A DNA stretch of 64,000 nt, taken from positions 124,001 through 188,000 of the forward strand of contig CAMWFQ010000004.1 of assembly GCA_947173495.1 (NCBI GenBank). Direction: 5' to 3'. Positions 1 through 8,362 of the stretch are shown here, one piece after another. A program made the translations under genes and the position numbers. The notes below the pieces were generated by a model. That model had not been told where the DNA came from. It searched no databases and worked only from the letters and a program-made list of their open reading frames with translations. How positions within the stretch are numbered: position 1 is the stretch's first letter; every line of letters begins with the position of its first letter. The stretch is from an uncultured Lachnospiraceae bacterium (GTDB lineage Bacteria; Bacillota; Clostridia; Lachnospirales; Lachnospiraceae).

Positions 1-38
1 AAGGTGATGTAACAAATTTGTAATATTTTAGCTCATAT

Positions 39-110
39 GCACCCGTAGTCTAACGGATAGAACGAAGGCCTCCGACGCCTTTAATGCAGGTTCGATTCCT
101 GTCGGGTGCA
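39..110 (+). tRNA. tRNA-Arg (anticodon CCG)
   Basis: The 7-bp acceptor stem GCACCCG pairs with CGGGTGC and is followed by discriminator A. The anticodon stem AAGGC/GCCTT (65-69 and 77-81) encloses a 7-nt loop whose central bases 72-74 read CCG, so it decodes the Arg codon CGG. The T arm contains the usual GGTTCGATTCC. No CCA is encoded at the end. A 9-nt inverted repeat (1-9 and 115-123) brackets the gene. Confidence 0.95.
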
Positions 111-159
111 TTTGCATCACCTTGAATATTGAAAATGAAAATAGAAAGAAAGGAAATAT

Positions 160-1455
160 ATGAGATTTTCAGAACAGGACAAAAAGCATGTGCTGAAGAC
201 AAGATTCATGTCAGCCGGTTACTGGATCATGGATCATAATAAAATCGTAATGCCTCTTGTTCTGGTGGTTTGTGTACTTATTACCATCATAGTGGCGGTG
301 ACTGCCAATCAGAAGGAAACGCTTGATAAAGAAGCTGAACAGGCTGCAGCAGTGACTGCTGAAAATGAAGAGGCCGTGGAAGAGGAAACCGAAGTTCTTC
401 AATTTGATCTGGAAGAAAATGCACATCCGGAAATCAATCAGGTGGTAAGGACTTATTATGATGCGCAGGCGGAAGGCAACATTGAAGTGATCACGTCGCT
501 TAACACGCGTTTAAATGAGATTGAGACGATCCGTGTGCAGGAGCTGAGCAAATACATCGACTCTTATCCGGTGCTGGATGTGTATACGAAGCCGGGAATG
601 GAAGAAAATGCCTATGTAGCATATGTTTATTCTGAGGTATTGTTTTCGGATGCGGAGGAAGCGCTTCCCGGGATGCAGACCTATTATATCGGGCTGAATG
701 AGAATGGTGAGTATTTTATCAATGATGGAACTTATGATGACACCATTTGGGATTATATCAAGGAAATCACGCTTCAGGATGATGTGGTGGATCTGAACAA
801 CAGAGTGGCGGTTGCCTATAATGAAATGCTTGCTGAGAATGAAGAGCTGAATGAATTTGTAGCGTATCTGAAAGAAAAGATAAACGAAGAGGTTGGCGAG
901 ACTCTGGCACTGGCTGAAGCAGAAGAGACACAGAATGACGTAATACCGGAGGCGGAGCAGGAAGAGGAGACGGAGCAGGAATCCGGGCAGCGAGTAATTA
1001 AAACAGTTCGAGCTACAGATGTGGTAAACATCAGAAGCTCTGACTCCGAAGAGGCGGACAGACTTGATAAAGCGCAGATAGGACAGGAATTTACGCTGTT
1101 GGAAGAAAAGGGAAACGGATGGAGCAAGATCCAGTATAATGACAGAGAGGCCTATATCAAGAGTGATTACCTGGAAGTAGTGGTGGAAACAGAGCAGAGT
1201 GAGACAGGCGTCGATTCCACTGATGATATACAGGAGGCATCTGTTTCAAATTCAGGAGTACAGGCGTCAGGTACAGAAACGGTTGAGGTTACGGAAAGCG
1301 TCCGGGTTCGTAAAAGTGCCAGTACAAGTTCGGAAGCGTTGGGAACAGTCTACGCTGGTGATAAGCTGCAGCTTGTCATGAAACAGGCTGATGGATGGAC
1401 CAAAGTGATTTATGATGGACAGACTGCATATGTAAAATCAGAATATGTTAAGTAA
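160..1455 (+). CDS. Membrane-anchored protein with two C-terminal SH3b domains
   Basis: This 431-residue protein has a short basic cytoplasmic N-terminus, one transmembrane helix at about residues 29-50, a long acidic extracytoplasmic region, and two bacterial SH3 (SH3b) domains at about 280-345 and 370-431. Each SH3b repeat carries the typical V-N/R-I/V-R-x-S start and a late G-W-x-K-V/I-x-Y-x-G/D segment. SH3b domains usually bind peptidoglycan peptides, so a role at the cell wall is inferred; no catalytic domain is visible. The middle region (about 80-250) is Glu-rich and of unknown fold. The ATG follows AAAGGAAAT. It stands alone between the tRNA and an oxidoreductase gene. Confidence 0.85.
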   Translation: MRFSEQDKKHVLKTRFMSAGYWIMDHNKIVMPLVLVVCVLITIIVAVTANQKETLDKEAEQAAAVTAENEEAVEEETEVLQFDLEENAHPEINQVVRTYYDAQAEGNIEVITSLNTRLNEIETIRVQELSKYIDSYPVLDVYTKPGMEENAYVAYVYSEVLFSDAEEALPGMQTYYIGLNENGEYFINDGTYDDTIWDYIKEITLQDDVVDLNNRVAVAYNEMLAENEELNEFVAYLKEKINEEVGETLALAEAEETQNDVIPEAEQEEETEQESGQRVIKTVRATDVVNIRSSDSEEADRLDKAQIGQEFTLLEEKGNGWSKIQYNDREAYIKSDYLEVVVETEQSETGVDSTDDIQEASVSNSGVQASGTETVEVTESVRVRKSASTSSEALGTVYAGDKLQLVMKQADGWTKVIYDGQTAYVKSEYVK

Positions 1456-1569
1456 TTATGATAAACGATATAACCGGCGCAGCGCAAGCTATGCCGGTTG
1501 TAGTGCATTTACGTAACGATTCAGCCAGGTCTGCGTATTTGCAGAGAGAGAAGGTCTTGGGAGGTTGAC

Positions 1570-2565
1570 ATGTTGGGAAAATTTAATATTGGTATTATGG
1601 GGACAGGAAATATAGCGTCTGTCATGGCAGATACGGTTAATAAAATGAAAAATGTAAGACTGTATGCTGCCGCATCCAGAGAAAAGGTTAAAGCAGATGT
1701 CTTTGCAGGAAAATATGGATGTAAAAAAGCATATGGATCTTATGAAGAACTTGCATCGGATAAAAAAGTGGATCTGATTTATATTGCAACGCCACATTCA
1801 GAACATTTTGCAAATGCCAGAATGTGCCTGGAGTATGGGAAACCGGTGCTTTGTGAAAAGGCATTTACAGCGAATGCTTCTCAGGCGAAAGAACTGATCA
1901 GGCTTTCACAGGAAAAGAGAATCTTCCTCGGAGAAGCGATCTGGCCGCGTTATATGCCGCTGGCAGATACCATACAGGAAGTGATCAGAAGCGGAGTGAT
2001 CGGAGAAGCAAAAACATTGACCGCCAATCTGGGATATGTGATTGACCATGTGCCCAGGCTTCAGGAACCGGCATTGGCGGGAGGGGCGCTATTGGATGTG
2101 GGAATTTATACATTGAATTTTGCGCTGATGTTTTTCGGAACCGATATTGACAGGATCAGCTCAACCTGTACCTACACCAAAACAGGAGTGGACGAGCAGA
2201 ACAGCATTACTTTGATTTACAAAGATGGGAGAATCGCGCATCTCAACAGTTCCATGGTTTCCTGCAGCGACCGTAAGGGGATTATATACGGGACAAAAGG
2301 ATATCTCATTGTGGAAAATATCAATAATTTTGAGAGCATAACGGTTTATGACACCTCCAATAAGAAGGTGGGACAATATAAGCGGCCCAGACAGATTTCA
2401 GGATATGAATATGAGGTGGAAGCCAGCAGAAAAGCAATAAGCGAGGGACTGACGGAGTGTGCCCAGATGCCTCATTCAGAGACGGTCCGCGTGATGGAGA
2501 TTATGGACAGTCTTCGAAGGGAATGGAAGATCACATATCCTTTTGAAAAGACAGAAACAGAATAA
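1570..2565 (+). CDS. Gfo/Idh/MocA-family NAD(P)-dependent oxidoreductase
   Basis: The 331-residue product opens with a Rossmann fold: the nucleotide-binding motif GIMGTGNIA lies at about residues 8-16. The family motif E-K (here LCEKAFTANASQAKE, about residues 95-109) carries the catalytic lysine. The C-terminal half is the alpha/beta substrate domain (GGALLDVGIYTLNFA). This resembles the dihydrodiol dehydrogenase / glucose-fructose oxidoreductase branch, which acts on sugars or related polyols; the substrate cannot be told. The start ATG has GGGAGG 4 nt upstream. A strong terminator follows, so the gene is probably monocistronic. Confidence 0.9.
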   Translation: MLGKFNIGIMGTGNIASVMADTVNKMKNVRLYAAASREKVKADVFAGKYGCKKAYGSYEELASDKKVDLIYIATPHSEHFANARMCLEYGKPVLCEKAFTANASQAKELIRLSQEKRIFLGEAIWPRYMPLADTIQEVIRSGVIGEAKTLTANLGYVIDHVPRLQEPALAGGALLDVGIYTLNFALMFFGTDIDRISSTCTYTKTGVDEQNSITLIYKDGRIAHLNSSMVSCSDRKGIIYGTKGYLIVENINNFESITVYDTSNKKVGQYKRPRQISGYEYEVEASRKAISEGLTECAQMPHSETVRVMEIMDSLRREWKITYPFEKTETE

Positions 2566-2585
2566 AACAGATTTTTTGGGAAATG

Positions 2586-2624
2586 ATAAGACAGAATGAT
2601 GGAAAGCATTTTGTCTTATTTTTT
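2586..2624 (+). terminator. Rho-independent terminator of the oxidoreductase gene
   Basis: A 13-bp stem (2586-2598 with 2607-2619, one G-U pair) closes an 8-nt loop and ends in a run of six T. The dispersed repeat starts 3 nt after this T-run. Confidence 0.9.
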
Positions 2625-2626
2625 AT

Positions 2627-2712
2627 GCGCAGGCCCGCACAGGGGAATATGCCGCTAAAGCGGCGTGCGGGCCGCGCGGCGAGTAGGGAGAAAAAACCTT
2701 CCCTACTCGATT
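2627..2712 (+). repeat. Dispersed two-hairpin repeat, unit A1
   Basis: The outer stem is GCGCAGGCCCGCAC with GTGCGGGCCGCGC; the inner hairpin is GCCGCTAAAGCGGC; the second hairpin is GAGTAGGGA with TCCCTACTC, followed by GATT. It begins 3 nt after a terminator T-run. See the findings for the family. Confidence 0.85.
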
Positions 2713-2812
2713 GCGCAGGGGCGCACAGATGAAATTGTTGCTTACGCAACGTGCGGGCCGTGCGGCGAGCAGGGAGAAAATCTGCCCTGCGCGAAAGTGT
2801 TTCCGACTCGAT
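2713..2812 (+). repeat. Dispersed two-hairpin repeat, unit A2 (mosaic)
   Basis: It abuts unit A1 head to tail. The left outer arm (GCGCAGGGGCGCAC) is of the GGGGC type but the right arm (GTGCGGGCCGTGC) is of the GGCCC type, so the outer stem pairs only in part. The inner hairpin is GTTGCTTACGCAAC. The second hairpin is shifted to GCAGGG with CCCTGC. This looks like a recombinant of two unit types. Confidence 0.75.
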
Positions 2813-2832
2813 TATCAGGAGAAGTTTGAGAG

Positions 2833-3264
2833 ATGAAAAGTGATGATGTAAGGATTCTGCAGGAGGTGCAGAAAAACACCAAAATGGCTATGAAGGCCAT
2901 CGATACGATCAACGAAAAAATATATGATGATAATTTATCCATGGATGTAACAAGAGAATCCATGAGATATGCGGAGATCTATAATAAAGCGGCAGGCCGC
3001 CTGCTGGAGGGAAAAGCCGCTTTTTACAGAGAAAACGGTTTTCAGGATATTCTCTTGAAAAACGGGGTACGTGCAAATACTGCGCTCAACACCAGTACCA
3101 GTCATATTGCGGAAATTATGATACAGGGCTCTAACAGAGGGCTGACCAGCATGTGGAAAGCCATCAATCATAATGAGAATGCCGGAAATATTTCCATGGA
3201 AGTGGCGAAGGAGCTTATGGATTTTGAAGAAAAAAATATTGAGAGATTAAAGCACTATCTGTGA
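2833..3264 (+). CDS. Small helical protein of unknown function
   Basis: The 143-residue product has no signal peptide or membrane segment and reads as an all-helical protein: amphipathic stretches at about 5-35, 40-70, 85-110 and 115-143. It has no recognised catalytic motif and I do not recognise the family. The ATG has a weak GGAGAAG site upstream. It lies between the repeat locus A and gdhA and has its own short gap to the gdhA promoter. The codon use and composition fit the neighbours, so it is probably a real gene. Confidence 0.75.
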   Translation: MKSDDVRILQEVQKNTKMAMKAIDTINEKIYDDNLSMDVTRESMRYAEIYNKAAGRLLEGKAAFYRENGFQDILLKNGVRANTALNTSTSHIAEIMIQGSNRGLTSMWKAINHNENAGNISMEVAKELMDFEEKNIERLKHYL

Positions 3265-3274
3265 AAAACTGTAA

Positions 3275-4729
<1,455 letters not shown>

Positions 4730-4743
4730 GAATCAAAAAACTA

Positions 4744-4775
4744 CCCGGAAACGCGATGTTTCCGGGATTTTTTGT
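4744..4775 (+). terminator. gdhA terminator
   Basis: A perfect 9-bp stem (CCCGGAAAC with GTTTCCGGG) encloses the loop GCGAT and is followed by six T. The integrase remnant on the other strand ends just beyond. Confidence 0.95.
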
Positions 4776-4777
4776 TT

Positions 4778-4936
4778 TCAAACATTCTTCTGTTCTGCGA
4801 AATATGCCAAGTATTTCCGCTTCCTTTTTGGCGCCTGTCCCGGCAGATCCTCCCAGTAGGAGACCCGTACAGCCCAGGGATGACGTCTGCTGCCGGGGAG
4901 CTTTACTACACTTCCATAGCCGTTTGGTAATTTCAT
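4778..4936 (-). pseudogene. Truncated site-specific integrase, N-terminal remnant
   Basis: The 52-residue frame begins MKLPNGYGSVVKLPG and continues RRHPWAVRVS, which is the start of the arm-binding domain of Tn916/phage-type tyrosine integrases of Clostridia. It continues to a KYLAYFAEQK segment and then stops; the core-binding and catalytic domains are absent. GGGAGG lies 7 nt before the chosen ATG, so the start signals remain intact. It abuts the gdhA terminator and borders an AT-richer patch carrying an Abi gene, suggesting the scar of a lost mobile element. It could in principle be a short functional protein, but truncation is the simpler reading. Confidence 0.65.
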
Positions 4937-4996
4937 GGTGAGACCTCCCGCTGAAAAATATAAATAACTGTCCTGGTATGACATACAGGGGGGATT

Positions 4997-6024
4997 TTAG
5001 TTAACTATTTTCAAATAAGCAAATTTTTGTTCCATCAATTTATTTAGCCGGTCAAACAGATCGTCAGGAAATCCGAATAGTTTTAAGACAGTTTGACCAT
5101 TAAAGGATGTGTTCCTATATGGGTATAAAGCATTTCGTAATTCTGTGATAAAATTGAAAGCTATATATTGGTCGTTAAGCATTACCATGATTGATAATAA
5201 AACGGCCAGGGTATCATTCTGCCCTATTTTGGAATTATATTCATCCTCGCTTATGGCATAATAAGTAAGCAATAAAAGCTGGCGCTTAGGCAGTTGCGGA
5301 AGGTTAACAATACTAAAAGTTCTATTTCCGTGAGCAATTTTATTACGATATTCTTTGGTCAGACCAAGAGCCTTTCGTACAAATTCTTTGGTTTCTGCGT
5401 CTGTAAGCAAGCCAGGACTGATAAATGAGTCACAAATGGCAGTTTTATCCTGACTTTGAAGGATATTGTACCATTCAATGGTTAATCCATATGAAATATT
5501 AGTTGTTAATATCCAAGGAGGGATATGATTCTTATGGTTTAAATAGTGGAGCATAATAGGATTATTTCTTGTATCGATAATACATTTTTTAGTTCTTTTA
5601 TAATATTTAGCCGTCGCTTTGTTGAATTGGAATAATGCCCCCTGTACAGATAGTCGTTCGGATTTAGTCCGTTATTATCATTTAAATCTGTATAAACTCC
5701 ATATTTCTCAGAAATACGATATGATATTCGTGATTTCAGTGCTTTTTCTAAATATAGAATATACTTAAATAGAATACTGTTCAAAGAAGTGTCGATAATA
5801 TGTAGAGTATATAATTCCTTAAATTTAGTCCCTTCGCGAAAATTATCGCTGTTTCCATCCTGTAAAAAAGTATTTTTATATCCATTGATCAGGTTATAAT
5901 ATGAAAAATTTTCCAGAGCCTCTTTAGCGAAATATTTATCTTCTATGATAACATTACGAGCCTCTAATATTTCTATCATTTCTTCGTATGTTTTAAATGG
6001 TTTGTCATATGTTATCTGACTCAT
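4997..6024 (-). pseudogene. Abi_2 (AbiD/AbiF-like) abortive-infection gene with a frameshift
   Basis: The two halves sit in different frames. The upstream half carries the Abi_2 N-terminus (KPFKTYEEMIEIL, then FSYYNLINGY) and the second half the C-terminal block (NPIMLHYLNH, IPPWILTTN, then EYRNKIAHGNR with the RNxxAH-type motif). The frames join at a run of six A on the coding strand (5585-5590); one more A would restore a single reading frame. Abi_2 proteins abort phage infection in lactococci and many Firmicutes. The start at 6024 is where family members usually begin, but AAGGAGG lies 16 nt away, so the start is uncertain. Its base composition is clearly AT-richer than its neighbours, a sign of transfer. 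A sequencing error or ribosomal slippage is possible. Confidence 0.75.
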
Positions 6025-6033
6025 GATAAAAGA

Positions 6034-6072
6034 AAAAGTTCCTCCTTCCATAGACTGGTAAGAGGAACTTTT
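6034..6072 (-). promoter_or_regulatory. Terminator-like hairpin in the Abi_2 leader
   Basis: On the minus strand a perfect 11-bp inverted repeat (AAAAGTTCCTC with GAGGAACTTTT, 17-nt loop) overlaps the only ribosome binding site of the Abi gene, and its 3' arm runs straight into a T-rich tract before the ATG. This geometry fits an attenuator or a site that hides the ribosome binding site. Confidence 0.55.
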
Positions 6073-6135
6073 GCTAGTCATATCAACAACGACCATTTCT
6101 GTTGAATTTCATCTTACCGTAATTATAGGGGATTG

Positions 6136-6531
6136 TCAAGCAATTTTTATAGGATCACCAACCCTTACTAACGGATCCCTGGGTGTCAAAGGCCTTATAT
6201 CCTTCTTGTCAATATTCAGGGGAACATATTCTTCAATTGGCGATTCTAATAATGGAGACAAAGAAAAGTTAAATGTTACCGGTCGTGTGGCCATTTTTTT
6301 ACAGATGGAATAGTTGTTTTCAGTTTGAATTACATCAAGAGTATCTTTAACATGGATGAGAACATCCAGATCGTTACCATCCAAATCTTTAACTGTGTCT
6401 ATAATTTCATATACTTGAATTTTGGCACCCTGACAGAGGACTGATTTCCCCGCACTGACAATGATTGTACGTTCATCAAGGATACGTAATACATTTCCAA
6501 TGTAATATGAATCCGGATTAGCTGTGTTCAT
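6136..6531 (-). CDS. Small beta-rich protein of unknown function
   Basis: The 131-residue protein begins with a segment of alternating hydrophobic strands (IGNVLRILDERTIIVSAG) and a GAKIQVYE turn that resembles the beta-barrel of FlgT C-terminal-like domains. It has no signal peptide, membrane segment or catalytic motif. GGGAGAGG stands well placed before the ATG. It is the first gene of a probable transcript with the Abi_2 gene, separated by about 110 nt containing the hairpin described there. Whether it takes part in phage defence is unknown; it may simply be a neighbour. Confidence 0.65.
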   Translation of the reverse strand: MNTANPDSYYIGNVLRILDERTIIVSAGKSVLCQGAKIQVYEIIDTVKDLDGNDLDVLIHVKDTLDVIQTENNYSICKKMATRPVTFNFSLSPLLESPIEEYVPLNIDKKDIRPLTPRDPLVRVGDPIKIA

Positions 6532-6652
6532 AAATTGACCTCTCCCTTGTAATAGAATATAGTTTAGTAATTATTTAAAGCAATTCCCGCAGGTGGAATA
6601 TCCCTGCGCCTTTCAGTCATCAATGTCAGTCTCTGTTATACAGCATTATAAT

Positions 6653-6678
6653 AAGCAGGGGAATAATTTCCCCTGCTT
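6653..6678 (-). terminator. Hairpin downstream of the chemoreceptor gene
   Basis: A perfect 11-bp stem (AAGCAGGGGAA with TTCCCCTGCTT, 4-nt loop) lies just after the minus-strand stop. The following minus-strand sequence is AT-rich (TTATTATAAT) but has no clean T-run. Confidence 0.6.
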
Positions 6679-6716
6679 GATTCAATAGCTATTCCCGTGA
6701 GGCCGGGCATCTCCTG

Positions 6717-8066
6717 TTATGCACTGGCAAGCTGAATGATCTTCTCCATATCAGCGATCAGATTTTTGGAATAGTTTTCCGCTTCCCGGTAAATCTGCCT
6801 GGCTTCCGAATAAGATCCGCTGTTGAGGGCATTGATGGCTGATGCACCATATTGATGGAATTTCTTATGTTTGGAGCCTAATCCTTCCCAGATAGTTCGA
6901 ATCTCAGGAATGCTGGGAGTTATGGCATAATAAAAATGTCCGAAGCCACATTTAGTGGAATCCAGCTGAAGGGGAGTGACAGACTGCGAGTCTATCATTT
7001 TTTTCAGATTTCCCAGCCAGGTATTATGGGAGGAAATAGCAGTATGCATATATTGGATGAATTCGTCATTTTCCAGATGGAAGAAAGCGTCTTTTGTCAT
7101 TACACCCATTTGCTTGACGGTCTCATCCAAAGTCTTCTCGATGGTAACGACGGGCTTGGTAGCCTCCTGCAGTTCATCTCCAACTTTACGCATAAATTCA
7201 CTGCTGTCCCTGAGCTGATTCTCCATTTCTTTCATGGAATGACTGATTTCCTCACTGACGGCTGCAATGGAGCTGATGGAGTGATTTACTTTGGAGACAT
7301 ATTGCTGGCTTTCGTCATTTAACTCCCACACATTCATAATTTTGTCTGTCATGGAAGCGAGAGAACCGATTGTGCTGGCTGAACTCTGAACACTTTTTTT
7401 GGAGGCGCTCTTCATGTTTTCAACGAAGGTATTCATGTTTCCGGTCATTTTCTGAGTCTGCTCCGCCAGGGCACGAATCTCATTGGCAACTACGGCAAAT
7501 CCTTTTCCGGCTTCCCCTGCACGGGCAGCCTCCACAGAAGCATTCAATGCAAGAAGATTGGTCTGCTGGGAAATGGAGTCTATCCCCTCGATAACGGCGC
7601 TTATATGATTGATGATGCCCGCCAGTTCATCCATATCCTTTTGCATTTCACGGGAAACATCAATGGTCTGACTGGATAATTCCTTAATGGTTGTCAGCTC
7701 GTTCTGACCGGCCTCAATTTTTCGATAAACTTCTTCTGTTTCTCTGGAAACCTTGACGATGGTTTCGGTCAGTTCATCATGCTGATTGTTGGTATTCCCG
7801 GAGGCGCTTCCGAAAATGGTCTCTGTGGCGTTTGTTACGCGCTGGGAAATATCCATGATTTTTTCAGTCTGATACTGCATGGTCAGGTCGAGAGAACTGA
7901 TTTGCATAACTGCATTAATATTTTTCTCGAAAACTTCTGCGAACTGTTTTCTTCCATTTAAAAGCCGTCTGTAAATTCCGTTCAGTTCGGGTTCTCTTGA
8001 GTAGTCGGAGTCTTTCAATTCTGATACTGCCCGCATGAGTACCGATTTTCTCTTTCTGATTGCCAT
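6717..8066 (-). CDS. Soluble methyl-accepting chemotaxis protein with C-terminal zinc-binding (CZB) domain
   Basis: The 449-residue protein has no transmembrane helix. The chemoreceptor signalling hairpin is clear at about residues 160-210 with the conserved tip [18 protein letters not shown] and [17 protein letters not shown]. The last 110 residues form a CZB domain: the zinc ligands are His in SSHNTWL, Cys in KCGFGHFYY, and two His in [13 protein letters not shown] receptors respond to zinc and, through it, to oxidants such as hypochlorite, and signal through CheA/CheW. The start at 8066 is chosen because AGAGGA precedes it by 8 nt; an earlier in-frame ATG lies further upstream. No other chemotaxis gene is nearby. 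Confidence 0.93.
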   Translation of the reverse strand: MAIRKRKSVLMRAVSELKDSDYSREPELNGIYRRLLNGRKQFAEVFEKNINAVMQISSLDLTMQYQTEKIMDISQRVTNATETIFGSASGNTNNQHDELTETIVKVSRETEEVYRKIEAGQNELTTIKELSSQTIDVSREMQKDMDELAGIINHISAVIEGIDSISQQTNLLALNASVEAARAGEAGKGFAVVANEIRALAEQTQKMTGNMNTFVENMKSASKKSVQSSASTIGSLASMTDKIMNVWELNDESQQYVSKVNHSISSIAAVSEEISHSMKEMENQLRDSSEFMRKVGDELQEATKPVVTIEKTLDETVKQMGVMTKDAFFHLENDEFIQYMHTAISSHNTWLGNLKKMIDSQSVTPLQLDSTKCGFGHFYYAITPSIPEIRTIWEGLGSKHKKFHQYGASAINALNSGSYSEARQIYREAENYSKNLIADMEKIIQLASA

Positions 8067-8112
8067 ATGCATATCCTCTTTACTTTCTTTAGAATTAAAT
8101 ATGTTATATACT

Positions 8113-8140
8113 ATCATACGGGATTTTAAACTTTTTGCAA
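8113..8140 (-). promoter_or_regulatory. Probable promoter of the chemoreceptor gene
   Basis: On the minus strand TTGCAA and TATGAT are separated by 16 nt, about 45 nt before the start codon. It shares a 296-nt divergent gap with the next promoter; nothing else was seen in that gap. Confidence 0.5.
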
Positions 8141-8301
8141 GCTTTTTCTGTCTTTTTCATATGGATTTTCCAATGGATACTTTATCCATCAGATGTATTG
8201 AATTTTTTGCAGGGAGAAAACAGAGCGAAGGTGAAGTGCTTGAAAAAAAAGAGGAATGCAGTATAATAGATGGCAGATTCCGGGAAAATAGCAGGGAGCT
8301 T

Positions 8302-8329
8302 TTTACCAAAAACACATAATGGTTATAAT
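8302..8329 (+). promoter_or_regulatory. Probable promoter of the TPR-DUF4037-DUF4125 gene
   Basis: TTTACC and TATAAT are separated by 16 nt; the transcript leader would be about 28 nt. Confidence 0.5.
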
Positions 8330-8362
8330 ACATGACAGACAGATTATGGAGGTGGATGCAGT

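Noticed and set aside
5585-5590. Certain programmed -1 frameshift in the Abi gene
   Set aside because: The A AAA AAT site is plausible but not a strong slip site, and no clear downstream pseudoknot was seen; kept as one option only.
6653-6678. The GCAGGGG/CCCCTGC hairpin as a further copy of the repeat family
   Set aside because: Only the second hairpin is similar; the outer stem, the inner hairpin and the junction are missing.
8035-8319. Plus-strand frame in the divergent gap before the TPR gene
   Set aside because: It runs across the chemoreceptor promoter and start and has no protein features.
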